Shown here one piece after another: positions 45,810 to 55,918 of a stretch of 64,000 nucleotides of DNA; within the stretch, counting starts at the first letter, position 1, and each line of letters starts with the position of its first letter. The notes below the pieces were generated by a model. The model was not told where the DNA came from and did not search any database. It saw only the letters and a list, made by a program, of their open reading frames with translations. Position numbers and translations under genes: made by a program. Source of the DNA: Formosa sp. L2A11 (GTDB taxonomy: Bacteria; Bacteroidota; Bacteroidia; Flavobacteriales; Flavobacteriaceae); assembly GCF_009796865.1 (NCBI RefSeq), contig NZ_CP047028.1, positions 2,976,001 through 3,040,000 of the forward strand. Reading direction: 5' to 3'.

Positions 45810-47309
45810 ATGAATTATTCTAAGCCAGAATTTAAAGAGAAATATGACAATTACATCAATGGAAAATTTATGGCCCCGTTAGGCGGTCAGTATTTCGATA
45901 ATACATCTCCCATAGATAATAGTTTTATTGCTAAATATCCGCGTTCGCAAAAAGAAGATATCGAATTAGCTTTAGATGCTGCTAATGCTGCAAAACAAGG
46001 TTGGGAAAATACATCGGCTGCAGATCGAGCTGCGATGCTAAATAAAGTTGCAGATATTATTGAAGAAAATCTTGAAGCCTTTGCTTTAATTGAAACTTGC
46101 GATAATGGAAAACCAATTCGAGAAACTTTAAATGCTGATATTCCTTTAGCAATAGACCATTGGCGCTATTTTGCAGCTTGTATTCGTTCGGAAGAAGGTG
46201 GCGCTACAGAATTAGATCAGCATACATTATCCATGAATATAAAGGAACCTTTAGGTGTAGTCGGACAAATTATCCCGTGGAATTTCCCTTTATTAATGTT
46301 ATCCTGGAAATTACCTCCTGCCCTAGTTACAGGAAATTGCGTGGTTTTAAAACCTGCAGAACAAACACCTGCATCTGCATCTTTTTTAATGGAAAAAATT
46401 GCAGATGTATTTCCTCCTGGTGTTGTTAATATTGTTCATGGTTTTGGTCCAGAAGCAGGAAAACCATTAGCTTCTAGTCCTAAAGTAGATAAAGTCGCTT
46501 TTACAGGAGAAACTACTACTGGGCAATTAATTATGCAATATGCTTCTAAAAATTTAAATCCTGTAACTATGGAATTAGGAGGAAAATCGCCTAATATATT
46601 CTTTAATTCGGTTATGGATGCAGACGATGCGTATTTAGATAAAGCTGTAGAAGGCGCTGTATTATTCGCTTTTAATAAAGGAGAAGTGTGTACATGTCCA
46701 TCTAGAATTTTAGTACAAGAAGATATTTACGATGCGTTTATGGAACGTGTTGTTGCTAGAACAGAAGCCATTATTCAAGGTAATCCATACGATGTAAATA
46801 CTATGGTTGGTGCACAAGCGTCTAACGACCAATACGAGAAAATACAATCGTACTTTAAAATAGGAAAAGATGAAGGCGCAAAAGTATTAGCTGGTGGAGA
46901 AGCTAATAAATTGGAAGGTAATTTGGCAAATGGTTTTTACATTAAACCTACCATATTTGAAGGCCATAATAAGATGCGCGTATTTCAAGAAGAGATTTTC
47001 GGACCTGTAGTTTGTGTTACCAAATTTAAAGATGAGGCTGAAGCTTTAGAGATTGCAAACGATACCATGTACGGACTTGGCGCAGGAGTTTGGACACGAG
47101 ATGCGCACCAATTATACCAAATACCTAGAGCCATTAAAGCGGGTCGTGTTTGGGTAAATTGTTACCATGCTTATCCTGCACATGCGCCTTTTGGAGGTTA
47201 TAAAAAATCTGGTTTTGGAAGAGAAAATCATGTCATGATGCTTAATTATTATCGTCAGACTAAAAACATGCTAATCTCTTACGATAAAAATAAACTGGGT
47301 TTCTTTTAG
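45810..47309 (+). CDS. NAD-dependent aldehyde dehydrogenase (ExaC/AldB-like)
   Basis: 499 residues. Oxidises an aldehyde, probably acetaldehyde or another short one, to the acid. Visible are the cofactor-binding [15 protein letters not shown] and [20 protein letters not shown], general base Glu255 in TMELGGKSP, catalytic Cys294 in [13 protein letters not shown], and the C-terminal [19 protein letters not shown]. The GEVCTCPSR variant is typical of the ExaC/AldB branch, which also pairs with DUF779. Divergent from an AraC regulator, followed by a DUF779 gene. Confidence 0.93.
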   Translation: MNYSKPEFKEKYDNYINGKFMAPLGGQYFDNTSPIDNSFIAKYPRSQKEDIELALDAANAAKQGWENTSAADRAAMLNKVADIIEENLEAFALIETCDNGKPIRETLNADIPLAIDHWRYFAACIRSEEGGATELDQHTLSMNIKEPLGVVGQIIPWNFPLLMLSWKLPPALVTGNCVVLKPAEQTPASASFLMEKIADVFPPGVVNIVHGFGPEAGKPLASSPKVDKVAFTGETTTGQLIMQYASKNLNPVTMELGGKSPNIFFNSVMDADDAYLDKAVEGAVLFAFNKGEVCTCPSRILVQEDIYDAFMERVVARTEAIIQGNPYDVNTMVGAQASNDQYEKIQSYFKIGKDEGAKVLAGGEANKLEGNLANGFYIKPTIFEGHNKMRVFQEEIFGPVVCVTKFKDEAEALEIANDTMYGLGAGVWTRDAHQLYQIPRAIKAGRVWVNCYHAYPAHAPFGGYKKSGFGRENHVMMLNYYRQTKNMLISYDKNKLGFF

Positions 47310-47333
47310 ACAGAGATATTGATTAATAACAAT

Positions 47334-47394
47334 AAAGGCCATCTTAAAAACATGCTTAACAATTAATAAGTTATTGTTTTAAGGTAGCCTTTTT
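47334..47394 (+). terminator. imperfect terminator between aldehyde dehydrogenase and DUF779 genes
   Basis: AAAGGCCATCTTAAAA pairs with TTTTAAGGTAGCCTTT with two mismatches and a long loop, then TT. May reduce rather than stop read-through into the DUF779 gene. Confidence 0.55.
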
Positions 47395-47408
47395 AATACT
47401 TAAAACTT

Positions 47409-47771
47409 ATGGAACGCGTAGCAATTACAGAAGCAGCAACAGAAATATTAGAACAATTAAAAACAAAACATGGAGAATTAATTTTTCATCAAAGTGGTGG
47501 CTGTTGCGATGGATCTGCTCCCATGTTATTTGAAAAAGATGAGATGTATTTAGATGAAAGTGATATTCTTTTAGGCACGCTACATGATGTGAATTTTTAC
47601 ATGAATCAAGATCAGTTTGAATATTGGAAACATACGCATTTAACAGTTGATATTACAAAAGGACGCGGAGCTAGTTTTTCGTTAGAAATTCCATTGGGAC
47701 TTCGATTTTTAATTCATTCTAGACTGTTAACAGATCAAGAAAACGAAATATTAAATACTAAAAATAATTAA
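47409..47771 (+). CDS. DUF779 protein
   Basis: 120 residues, cytoplasmic. HQSGGCCDGSAPML and LGTLHDVNFYMNQDQFEYWKHTHLTVDITKGRGASFSLE are the DUF779 core, with a CC pair that may bind metal. DUF779 genes are habitual neighbours of ExaC-type aldehyde dehydrogenases, as here. Biochemical role unknown. Confidence 0.9.
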   Translation: MERVAITEAATEILEQLKTKHGELIFHQSGGCCDGSAPMLFEKDEMYLDESDILLGTLHDVNFYMNQDQFEYWKHTHLTVDITKGRGASFSLEIPLGLRFLIHSRLLTDQENEILNTKNN

Positions 47772-47810
47772 TTACATCTAAAAAGATCGCCTTTAGCACC
47801 ATTTCATAAA

Positions 47811-47847
47811 AAAAAGACCAATACTAAAATTAGCATTGGTCTTTTTT
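47811..47847. terminator. bidirectional terminator
   Basis: AAAAAGACCAATACTAA and TTAGCATTGGTCTTTTT form a 17-bp stem with one mismatch around AA. Between convergent genes, serves both. Confidence 0.88.
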
Positions 47848-47876
47848 ATTATTGTGCAATAATAGTTTACACGTTT

Positions 47877-49757
47877 TTATTGAACTACATATTCAGAAAT
47901 ATCTGTTAGTGTTTCCATAAATGAGATAATGTCTTTAATCTCTTGTTTCGTTAAATTTAATGGCACATCAGATAAGGTTTGGTTTTTAACATCTAACCCC
48001 ATTCCTGCTCCGCCACCAAGATTATAAAATTCTAAAACGTCTTCTAAAGTATCAAACGAACCATTATGCATATAAGGTGCAGTTAGAGCAATATTTCTAA
48101 CAGTAACGGTCTTAAACGAGTTTTTATAATACGTTTGATTGTCTCCACGAAGTCTATTAACCATACGTCCTAAATCTGTATCTAATACAGGATTAATACT
48201 ATCAAATCCTTGGGTAATTCCTAGAACTTCCGATTCCGAGTCTAAATAAAATGGAGGAATGGTTCCGTTAAACATCGGAGCAAAATGACAACTTCCACAG
48301 GCCGCTTTTCCCATAAATAAATTGAATCCGCGTTTAGCATCTTCTGGATATTCATCGGTTTCATTTCTTACATATTTATCAAACGGACTATTAAACGATT
48401 TTAATGAATTTACATAAGCTGCAAGTGCATTACTAACCGATCTTTCATTAATATTATTCCTGCTAATTCCGCCATAAGCACCTTTAAATAACTTAACGTA
48501 CTCTGCATTTTTATTTAATTTTCTAACAATAGTTTCAAAATCTGTATTAAATTCTAAATCATTATCAACTACGTGCATCACTTGTTTTTCAAGATTAAAA
48601 GCGCGCATATCTAAAAAATAACGTGTAGAATATCCTGCATTTAAAATGGTTGGAGAATTTCTTGAAGTATAAATACCTGCTTTATTTGATTGGCTTTTAG
48701 GTAAACCATCTGTAAATGCTTTCTCTGGATTATGACACGTTAAACATGACATTATATTTTTATTTGAAAGCTGCGGATCGTTAAACAACAATTCACCTAA
48801 AGCAATGGTTTTAGGGTCATCTAAAGGCAAGTACACCAACTCTGAAAAGAAATTAGTTTTAAGAAAATTGATGTCGAATATATTCTTTGCCTGGTAATCT
48901 TGTGCATGCTTTTTATAAGGTTCTAACTTAATATTATTTAGATGCTGAAACTCTAACAATTCAGCATATAAAGGATTTATCACTTCTTTTAAAAACACCA
49001 TTCTATCAAAATCATTAAAATTGGTGTGTCCGTTTAGCATTTTTTCGCCTTTCTTAAAAAGTTTTTTAATGCTTTTAAATTTAGGCTTTGCTTCTGGATA
49101 TACACCACTTTCAAAAAAGAGAAATGCTTTTTCCATACTTTGCATACTTTGGTAACTTTCTTGTAAACCATTAACAGAGCCTGGCGTATCGTAACCCGTA
49201 ACACCTAAAGTAAAAATACGCACCATACCAGATCGTATACATTCAATAATCTGACTCGATTTTAACTGAATAGGTAAATGTGTTTTTGTTATAAAATCTA
49301 CTCGCGATTTAAGTCCGTTAACCAACGCTTTTATGTGGTTTAAATTTTCTAAAGAATCCTCTTCAAAAACAGCTTCATCTAAGGCTTGCAAACCACAAGG
49401 CGCAATCACTTTATCTTCTTCGAAATACTCACTTATTTTAGGTAAAGGCGCGCCGTTTATAAATGTTCCGTTGTAAGGCGTTTGGTAATAATCAAAAATA
49501 AATTCGACTTCTTTATACACCAATCTTGTCTTCTTAACCTGTGTCCTCAGTCTTTCTAAGTCATTTACAGACGTAGATCTATTTGCGAAATCTGCCAATA
49601 TATTTACTTCATTCTGAAAGGTGTAAAAATTGTCTGTATACCATGCTTTTACCTCTGTAGGAATAGTATTAGCCTGATATGTTACGGGTGTCTTTCTTCC
49701 AGCCAACATAAAGAAACAAACAATTACAGATAATGTTAGTAGACTTAATTTTTTCAT
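47877..49757 (-). CDS. diheme cytochrome c peroxidase family protein with extra N-terminal helical domain
   Basis: 626 residues, signal peptide near LAGRKT. The C-terminal 330 residues are a MauG/CCP-type enzyme: CLTCH at 338-342 and CGSCH at 487-491, with NSPTILNAGYSTRYFLDMRAFNLEKQ and TVRNIALTAPYMHNGSFDTLEDVLEFYN. The first 300 residues are an additional all-helical region of the same protein without the GxHxxE of imelysins. Many flavobacterial CCPs have this extension; its role is not known. Periplasmic. Second diheme enzyme in the window besides mbnH, and not next to an MbnP. Preceded by a TPR gene on the same strand. Confidence 0.88.
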   Translation of the reverse strand: MKKLSLLTLSVIVCFFMLAGRKTPVTYQANTIPTEVKAWYTDNFYTFQNEVNILADFANRSTSVNDLERLRTQVKKTRLVYKEVEFIFDYYQTPYNGTFINGAPLPKISEYFEEDKVIAPCGLQALDEAVFEEDSLENLNHIKALVNGLKSRVDFITKTHLPIQLKSSQIIECIRSGMVRIFTLGVTGYDTPGSVNGLQESYQSMQSMEKAFLFFESGVYPEAKPKFKSIKKLFKKGEKMLNGHTNFNDFDRMVFLKEVINPLYAELLEFQHLNNIKLEPYKKHAQDYQAKNIFDINFLKTNFFSELVYLPLDDPKTIALGELLFNDPQLSNKNIMSCLTCHNPEKAFTDGLPKSQSNKAGIYTSRNSPTILNAGYSTRYFLDMRAFNLEKQVMHVVDNDLEFNTDFETIVRKLNKNAEYVKLFKGAYGGISRNNINERSVSNALAAYVNSLKSFNSPFDKYVRNETDEYPEDAKRGFNLFMGKAACGSCHFAPMFNGTIPPFYLDSESEVLGITQGFDSINPVLDTDLGRMVNRLRGDNQTYYKNSFKTVTVRNIALTAPYMHNGSFDTLEDVLEFYNLGGGAGMGLDVKNQTLSDVPLNLTKQEIKDIISFMETLTDISEYVVQ

Positions 49758-49906
49758 TTATAATTAGAATTTATTTCAAAATAACAGTAAAACATCAACT
49801 AAAATTCAACCTAAGTAGAACCGTGCTGAGGTTTCATTAAATATCGTTAGCAGGAACAGAATATACTTTTATACGATTTATAATAGAGCTATAATGACAC
49901 AGATAT

Positions 49907-50767
49907 TTAGTTGTTAAGGGAATTTTCTGTGTCTTTTATTTGTTGTTTTAATTCAATTATAGAGTTCATGCTTTTATACTTAGCATCTAATTGTTCTATT
50001 GAAATTGTTGCTAGTTTTAAGGATATATTTGCAGCTTCTGGCTTATTATTTTGTATTAAATACAAAGCTTTTTTGTAGTACCAAAATTCTTTTCTTTTAT
50101 ATTGAAGAATGAAATAATCGTATTGTTTTATAACTTTTTCCGACTGATGTGAAGCAATTAAATAATCTAATTTTTTAAGCTGAAGTGATAATGTGTTTGG
50201 TCCTAGTTTTTCTAAACCCGATTCTATTGCAACTAATGCATCATTGTAGTTTTTATTATTATCTGCAAGTATAATGTCGGAATACTCTAAAACATCTTCC
50301 GGGCGTATGTCCGTCATATTTGTCATCACATAACCATAAGCTGTTAATGCCTTGTTATAAGATTTTAACTGATAATATATTTGAGCCTCTAATTTTTTTG
50401 ATTTCACATCGGTTTTATCTATTTCTAAACAAGAAGTAATAGCTTTTAAGGCTTCGTTATAATCTTCAGTTAAATAATGAAGCTCGGCCATTCTATATTT
50501 TAATGCTTTATTGGTGTTTCCTAAAGATTCAGATTTAAGATAATCGTTATAAGCTTTAGTATATTCTACATGTTGTTGGTAAAGCATTCCGCGTTCAAAA
50601 TAGAGTTCAGGATTTGTAGGATGTTTCAAAATCTCTGCTGTTTTTTTTTCTATACGCACAGATAAATCACCATGCGAAAATGCAGGAATAGATAATAGTA
50701 AACAGATTATTATAGGTAAAACAGACTTAACAACACTTTGTAAATACTTGTTTTTATGACCACCCAT
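49907..50767 (-). CDS. secreted TPR-repeat protein
   Basis: 286 residues with a signal peptide to FSHGDLS. Repeats of a TPR type follow each other: NPELYFERGMLYQQHVEYTKAYNDYLKSESLG, KALKYRMAELHYLTEDYNEALKAITSCLEID, VKSKKLEAQIYYQLKSYNKALTAYGYVM. Likely a periplasmic scaffold. The peroxidase gene starts 149 bases downstream on the same strand; co-transcription is possible but not shown. Confidence 0.85.
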   Translation of the reverse strand: MGGHKNKYLQSVVKSVLPIIICLLLSIPAFSHGDLSVRIEKKTAEILKHPTNPELYFERGMLYQQHVEYTKAYNDYLKSESLGNTNKALKYRMAELHYLTEDYNEALKAITSCLEIDKTDVKSKKLEAQIYYQLKSYNKALTAYGYVMTNMTDIRPEDVLEYSDIILADNNKNYNDALVAIESGLEKLGPNTLSLQLKKLDYLIASHQSEKVIKQYDYFILQYKRKEFWYYKKALYLIQNNKPEAANISLKLATISIEQLDAKYKSMNSIIELKQQIKDTENSLNN

Positions 50768-51039
50768 TAAGATTGTTTTTATGATTTAATTAAAAAAACA
50801 GAAGCTATAAATTAAGAGTTCCCTAAATTTATATACAGCTGCCGTTTATTAATAAGTACTTTAAAAACCCGCTGCCCCTATGCATTTTTATCATGATAAA
50901 AATTTATTAACCTAGCTAACATTTAATTAACATTACACCGCACAAACACAACGTAAAAGAAACAATCGAAGCATTTTTTAATCGTCACGCATTCTTTTTT
51001 CCGTTTCTAGTAATGTACCATCTATAGTCTAAGACTTAA

Positions 51040-51312
51040 TTATAGTTTGATCTTCGGTATACGTATTGTATCGCTATCGGGTTTAAGCCATGTTACGTAA
51101 TGGCTAATTAAATCGCCACGTTTAACAAATATTGTTATTAAGGTGTAATTAAGCTTCGTAAAGACTTCAACTTCATATTCAGGAGTTATAACCTGTTCAG
51201 AACAATAATCGAAAAACACCAAATCTAGATTTTTACTATTCCCTTTTTGTGCAAAAGAAGTAAAGTGTAAAGTAATTAATAATACAAAAAGTAATACTCT
51301 TTTTATAAGCAT
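51040..51312 (-). CDS. small secreted protein of unknown function
   Basis: 90 residues with a signal peptide to FAQKG. The mature 65 residues read LDLVFFDYCSEQVITPEYEVEVFTKLNYTLITIFVK, beta-rich, a single Cys. No family recognised. Alone on the minus strand. Confidence 0.5.
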   Translation of the reverse strand: MLIKRVLLFVLLITLHFTSFAQKGNSKNLDLVFFDYCSEQVITPEYEVEVFTKLNYTLITIFVKRGDLISHYVTWLKPDSDTIRIPKIKL

Positions 51313-51517
51313 ACTCTCAATATTATATTTTTCTTATAAGATAACAAAATAGATAGTTTTAATAAATTTCTACTAATAATTACTTATTTCATAATTCTTA
51401 ATAAACCTAAACGTATAATTGTTAACTCTATTAGGGAAATCTTATGTTTTCATATTTTAAAAAGCGAAACATTATGTATCTTTATAAGCACTATTATTCA
51501 CACCTTAAATAAAAAAT

Positions 51518-51682
51518 ATGTTCGGATTATTTAAAAAGAAATCAGAAAAAGAAAAATTGCAAGCGCAATACGAAAAGCTATTAAAGGACGCTCATACTTT
51601 ATCTACCACAAATAGAACATTAAGCGATCAGAAAGTATTTGAAGCAGACGAGATTATGAAAAAACTTGAAAAACTGACTTAA
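51518..51682 (+). CDS. Lacal_2735-family small protein
   Basis: 54 residues: MFGLFKKKSEKEKLQAQYEK, then KDAHTLSTTNR..SDQKVFEADEIMKKLEKL. This matches the flavobacterial Lacal_2735 family of short cytoplasmic proteins, of unknown function. It starts a run of plus-strand genes that ends with the flavin reductase at 54515; the DUF2452 gene follows 14 bases later. Confidence 0.8.
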   Translation: MFGLFKKKSEKEKLQAQYEKLLKDAHTLSTTNRTLSDQKVFEADEIMKKLEKLT

Positions 51683-51696
51683 TTTAGTTCTAAAAT

Positions 51697-52098
51697 ATGG
51701 AGGAAGACAAAAAACCAGATGCTGTTGTTTTTAATCCTGAAACACAAAAATATGATGCCTCAATAAAACCGTATGCAACTTCTGTAGGAGCTCCTGTAAT
51801 TACAACTACAGATAATATTCCGTGGAAAAACAGAAGTATTAATAAGGTTAACCATAAAGTAAAATCGAAATATTTAGAATTGAAAGCGGAATATGAAAAT
51901 ATGATGCAACAGTTTGAATATAACAAGCTCATTTTTGATGCGAAATTTACTTTTGAACCTATTTTAGGCGAAACATATCATCTCTACAAAAGAGAAAATG
52001 GAGAAACATTTCTATCTATTATTGCACCAGAACAATGCCGTTTTGATGCGCTTGGGAGTTTCTATTTAAATGCAGATCAAATTTGGGAAAAAATATAA
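51697..52098 (+). CDS. DUF2452 protein
   Basis: 133 residues, cytoplasmic. KPDAVVFNPETQKYDASIKPYATSVGAPVITTTDNIPWK at the N-terminus and FEPILGETYHLYKRENGETFLSIIAPEQC are the conserved blocks. Role unknown. Overlaps no neighbour; the next start is 8 bases on. Confidence 0.85.
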   Translation: MEEDKKPDAVVFNPETQKYDASIKPYATSVGAPVITTTDNIPWKNRSINKVNHKVKSKYLELKAEYENMMQQFEYNKLIFDAKFTFEPILGETYHLYKRENGETFLSIIAPEQCRFDALGSFYLNADQIWEKI

Positions 52099-52105
52099 CA
52101 TCAAT

Positions 52106-52396
52106 ATGGCAACAGAAGTAAAAGAATTTACAGAAAGACAACTAGACCGCATTATAGAAATGGCTTGGGAAGATCGCACACCTTTTGAAGCAATTCTATT
52201 TCAGTTTAACTTAACAGAAAAAGACGTTATTAAATTAATGCGTGGCAACTTAAAAGCATCTAGTTTTAAACGCTGGCGTAAACGAGTAAATAGTGGTGTA
52301 AGTCAGAAACACCTAAAAAAACGTAATCCAGATATTACACGTTTTAAATGTTCTCGCCAAAAGGCTATTTCTGGCAATGCCATAAGTAAACGATAA
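52106..52396 (+). CDS. TIGR03643-family protein
   Basis: 96 residues from the ATG at 52106; the longer frame from 52070 would overlap the DUF2452 gene. KEFTERQLDRIIEMAWEDRTPFEAILFQFNLTEKDVIKLMR is a helical, HTH-like part; LKASSFKRWRKRVNSGVSQKHLKKR is a basic tail. The family is often found beside photolyase/cryptochrome genes, as here. A nucleic-acid or regulator role is possible but unproved. Confidence 0.82.
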   Translation: MATEVKEFTERQLDRIIEMAWEDRTPFEAILFQFNLTEKDVIKLMRGNLKASSFKRWRKRVNSGVSQKHLKKRNPDITRFKCSRQKAISGNAISKR

Positions 52397-52428
52397 ATAC
52401 TGTTATCTTAAACAAATTAGCTTAATTA

Positions 52429-53889
52429 TTGAAGAAAGAATCTATAAATATAGTGTGGTTAAAACGTGATATACGTTCTCAAGATCACGAACCTCTTTTT
52501 TACGCAGAACAATCGGAACTGCCATACATTATAATATATTTATTTGAGCCTACACTTATTGAATATCCCGATACTAGCCCAAGACATTTAAAATTTATAT
52601 ATCATTCTATAAACGCTTTAAACAAGACTTTAGAGCCGTTTAATAGAACCGTAAACCTATTTTATGGTGAAGCGATTACGATTTTTAAATATTTAAATGA
52701 AGCTTATCATATTAAATCTATATTCAGTTTTCGCGAAAGCGGAATTCAACTGACTTGGGAACGCGATAAAAAAGTTCATTCTTTTTGTAAAGAGCATGCT
52801 GTTATTTGGAAAGAATCTCAGCGTGACGGCATTTTACGCGGAATTAAAAACAGAGACGATTGGAATAAACAGTGGCATAGAAAAATGCACACGCCAATAC
52901 TTCAAAACAACTATTCCACTTCTAAAATTGGACCTTTAAATCATCCTTTTTCACTGCCTATTAAACTAGAAACAGAATTAAAAACGTATCCAAAACAGTT
53001 TCAGCCCGCAGGAGAATTAAATGCATGGCGGTATTTAAAATCGTTTGCAGACAAGCGAGGTTCTAATTACCAAAAACACATTTCTAAACCTACAGAAAGC
53101 AGACTGTCTTGTAGCAGATTATCACCATATTTAGCATGGGGAAATATAAGTATTAAGCAAGCCTTTCAATTTGTAGGAACGCATCCTAACGGTACAAAAA
53201 ACGATCGGGCTTTTTCTGCAATGCTAACACGATTACATTGGCATTGTCATTTTATTCAGAAGTTTGAAGTAGAATGTAGTTACGAAACAGATTGCATTAA
53301 TAAAGGTTATGAATTATTAGCACATAACAAAAATGAAGCATTCATTAAAGCATGGAAAACAGGAACAACAGGCTACCCTTTAATTGATGCGTGTATGCGA
53401 GCTGTAGCACAAACAGGATGGATTAATTTTAGAATGCGCGCCATGGTTGTTTCGTTTTTAACACTTAATCTAGACCAAGATTGGAGAGATGGGACTTACC
53501 ATTTAGCAAGACAATTTTTAGATTACGAGCCTGGTATTCATTATCCGCAATTTCAAATGCAAGCCGGAACAACAGGTGTAAATACTGTACGTTTATATAA
53601 TCCTGTAAAAAACTCGCAGGAACACGCCCCTGAAGGTCTATTTATAAAAAAATGGATTCCAGAACTTACTAATGTTCCAATAGCATATATTCATGAACCT
53701 TGGAATATGACAATGATGGAACAAACCTTTTGTGGCGTTATTTTAGGCGAAGATTACCCTTTGCCAATTGTAAATTTACAAGAAAGTGCACGAATGGCTA
53801 GAGATAAAATTTGGGGACATAAAAATCATCCGGCTGTACAGCAAGAAAAAAACAGAATATTAAATACGCACGTAAACCAAACAACATAA
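52429..53889 (+). CDS. cryptochrome/photolyase family flavoprotein
   Basis: 486 residues from TTG. The N-terminal photolyase domain starts INIVWLKRDIRSQDHEPL; the C-terminal FAD-binding part has SRLSPYLAWGNISIKQAF, TGYPLIDACMRAVAQTGWINFRMRAMVVSFLT, DWRDGTYHLARQFLDYEPGIHYPQFQMQAG and NTVRLYNPVKN. WINFRMRAM replaces the more usual MHNRxRM, pointing to a less common branch that is associated with TIGR03643 and DUF2452-type neighbours. Either light-driven repair of DNA or blue-light sensing; I cannot choose. The last base overlaps the flavin reductase start. Confidence 0.9.
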   Translation: MKKESINIVWLKRDIRSQDHEPLFYAEQSELPYIIIYLFEPTLIEYPDTSPRHLKFIYHSINALNKTLEPFNRTVNLFYGEAITIFKYLNEAYHIKSIFSFRESGIQLTWERDKKVHSFCKEHAVIWKESQRDGILRGIKNRDDWNKQWHRKMHTPILQNNYSTSKIGPLNHPFSLPIKLETELKTYPKQFQPAGELNAWRYLKSFADKRGSNYQKHISKPTESRLSCSRLSPYLAWGNISIKQAFQFVGTHPNGTKNDRAFSAMLTRLHWHCHFIQKFEVECSYETDCINKGYELLAHNKNEAFIKAWKTGTTGYPLIDACMRAVAQTGWINFRMRAMVVSFLTLNLDQDWRDGTYHLARQFLDYEPGIHYPQFQMQAGTTGVNTVRLYNPVKNSQEHAPEGLFIKKWIPELTNVPIAYIHEPWNMTMMEQTFCGVILGEDYPLPIVNLQESARMARDKIWGHKNHPAVQQEKNRILNTHVNQTT

Positions 53890-54515
53890 TGATTTACAAT
53901 AAAGAAGACATAAAAGCACTTGACCGTATTACTAGGTTAAAAATAATAAACTCGGTTTCTGGGATAAAGCCTGCAAACCTTATAGGAACTATAAATAATC
54001 AAGGAAAAACTAATCTTGCTATATTTAGTTCTGTAGTACATTTAGGAAGCGACCCTGCCCTATTAGGCTTTATTGCTAGACCACAAACAGCCGATGTTGG
54101 CCACACCATTCGCAATATTAAGGAAAACGAAATGTATACAATAAACCATATACATCCAGAATTTATTGAAAAGGCACATTATACATCTGCTAAATTTGAA
54201 TCTGAAATCTCAGAGTTTGAACGCTGTAAACTAACAGAAGAATATATAACCGATTTTAAAGCGCCTTTTGTTAAAGAAAGTAATTTTAAAATAGGGCTTC
54301 GTTTTAAAGAAGCTTTAGATATAAAACTAAATGGCACAACTTTAATTATAGGCGAAATAGAGCATCTTATTATTCCTGATAATGCTCTTTTAAATGGAGA
54401 TATAGATTTAGAAGCTACAAATAGTATAGGTATTTCTGGACTAAACAGTTATTACACGCTAAAAAAGATTGAGAACCATCCGTATGTTAGAGTAAACGAA
54501 GTACCAGAATTTTAA
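53889..54515 (+). CDS. flavin reductase-like FMN-binding protein
   Basis: 208 residues, overlapping the photolyase stop by one base, so translation is coupled. KPANLIGTINNQGKTNLAIFSSVVHLGSDPALLGFIARPQT is the split-barrel flavin reductase core, and MYTINHIHPEFIEKAHYTSAKFE matches the usual nearby segment. It may supply reduced flavin to or cooperate with the photolyase-like protein. No transmembrane parts. Confidence 0.85.
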   Translation: MIYNKEDIKALDRITRLKIINSVSGIKPANLIGTINNQGKTNLAIFSSVVHLGSDPALLGFIARPQTADVGHTIRNIKENEMYTINHIHPEFIEKAHYTSAKFESEISEFERCKLTEEYITDFKAPFVKESNFKIGLRFKEALDIKLNGTTLIIGEIEHLIIPDNALLNGDIDLEATNSIGISGLNSYYTLKKIENHPYVRVNEVPEF

Positions 54516-54606
54516 TATTAAAAATAAAAGATAACGTATTGTTTTTCTTCATTTAAATGAACTAAAACGGTAAAACAGTATAGCTAATAATCTAGAATTA
54601 GAATTT

Positions 54607-55554
54607 TTACGACGCCTTACTTACAACCGTTTTTTCTTTTTTAAAACTATGCAAAAGCATTCCTACAATAACTAAAACAATGCCTATTATTGAATAAATA
54701 TCTGGCAAATGACTTTTTAATATTAGTACCTCTCCTAATAAAGCAAAAAGCACTTCGGCAGACTGTGTTGCTTCTACAGAAGCTAATGCTTTTTCGTCGT
54801 TTCGCACTTTATCTGTTGCCATAAAAAACAAAATAGTTGCAATTACACCAGAACAAATAGCCACTACTAATGTCTGATATACTTGTGGTTCGCTAGGCAA
54901 TTCATCTATAGAAATTCCGTAAAGGGATAATAGAATCCAAAATGGTAAACTCGCTATAGTCATTCCCAATGTGCGCTGTATGGCATTAAGTTTACCATTC
55001 GAGACTTGCATCATTTTTCTATTTCCTAAAGGATATGCAAAAGCAGCTATTAAAACGGGAATTGTTCCAAACAAGAGTTCCTCAGTAGATATAGATTTTG
55101 CTTGACTAATTTGCATGATTAAAATACCCAATAATATAATTAAAGAGAACACAAGAGCCTGAAACGATATGGTATTTTTAAAACTTGTCTTATTTATAAT
55201 TGGTGAAATTATCATACCTGCAACAATAGTTATTTGCCACGTACTAGCCACTAACCAAGACGGTCCGTAAGCTGCAGCAAAAGTTAGAGGCGCATAAAAG
55301 ACACCAAATCCTACGGTGCTCCAAAGTATCCATTGCCACGGACTCTGTTTCATTTGTATTAATAATGGCTTTAAGTTTTTTCTTAAAATAACCAGAACTA
55401 ATAAAAAAGGAACCATCCAAAAGAAACGTAACGAAGAACTCCAAATCCAATGTCCGCCCTGTACAGACATTAGTCTATTAAACACAAAAGTTACTGCAAA
55501 AAATAAGGCCGATAATACACCTAAAGAAATGGCAATTGATTTATTTGATTTCAT
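54607..55554 (-). CDS. EmrE/EamA-like multidrug-resistance efflux transporter
   Basis: 315 residues, about ten hydrophobic helices in two five-helix halves, as in the DMT superfamily. LSALFFAVTFVFNRLMSVQGGHWIWSSSLRFFWMVPF at the start and YPLGNRKMMQVSNGKLNAIQRTLGMTIASLPFW in the centre match the multidrug efflux branch of this family. Inner membrane. Substrate not known. Divergent from the histone H1-like gene. Confidence 0.8.
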   Translation of the reverse strand: MKSNKSIAISLGVLSALFFAVTFVFNRLMSVQGGHWIWSSSLRFFWMVPFLLVLVILRKNLKPLLIQMKQSPWQWILWSTVGFGVFYAPLTFAAAYGPSWLVASTWQITIVAGMIISPIINKTSFKNTISFQALVFSLIILLGILIMQISQAKSISTEELLFGTIPVLIAAFAYPLGNRKMMQVSNGKLNAIQRTLGMTIASLPFWILLSLYGISIDELPSEPQVYQTLVVAICSGVIATILFFMATDKVRNDEKALASVEATQSAEVLFALLGEVLILKSHLPDIYSIIGIVLVIVGMLLHSFKKEKTVVSKAS

Positions 55555-55918
55555 TAAAAAATGATATTATAATTTTTAAAACGTTACGGTTATAGTCAAT
55601 TCTTTTAAAGAATTATTTTAGAACTTAAATGCAGACTATAAATGTATATAAAATAAGTTCACCTTTATTTATCTAAACTCTTAATTATATTGAATAATAT
55701 CATATAAAATTTCAAAAAAAATTAGCTTCTAACCGTACACCTCTTAACAAAGCTATATCGTTATAAAAAAGCACATTAGACTAATTTGGCATGTAATTAA
55801 ATGGTTTTATTTGAAGCCTAAACTTTAGTTTTTGCTATATTTTAGCTTTTACTTGTGTGTTTTTAAACGGAATAATTATACTTTCGCATTTTTAAATTCA
55901 AATTTTAATAAACAAGTT
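55555..55918. other. 364-base divergent region
   Basis: Holds the promoter of the exporter (minus) and of the histone-like gene (plus). TACTTTCG at 55879-55886 is a one-mismatch -7 box for the latter. No other gene seen. Confidence 0.5.

Noticed and set aside
47877..49757. Imelysin-type N-terminal domain
   Set aside because: The 300-residue extension is helical but I do not see the GxHxxE motif, so I left it unnamed.
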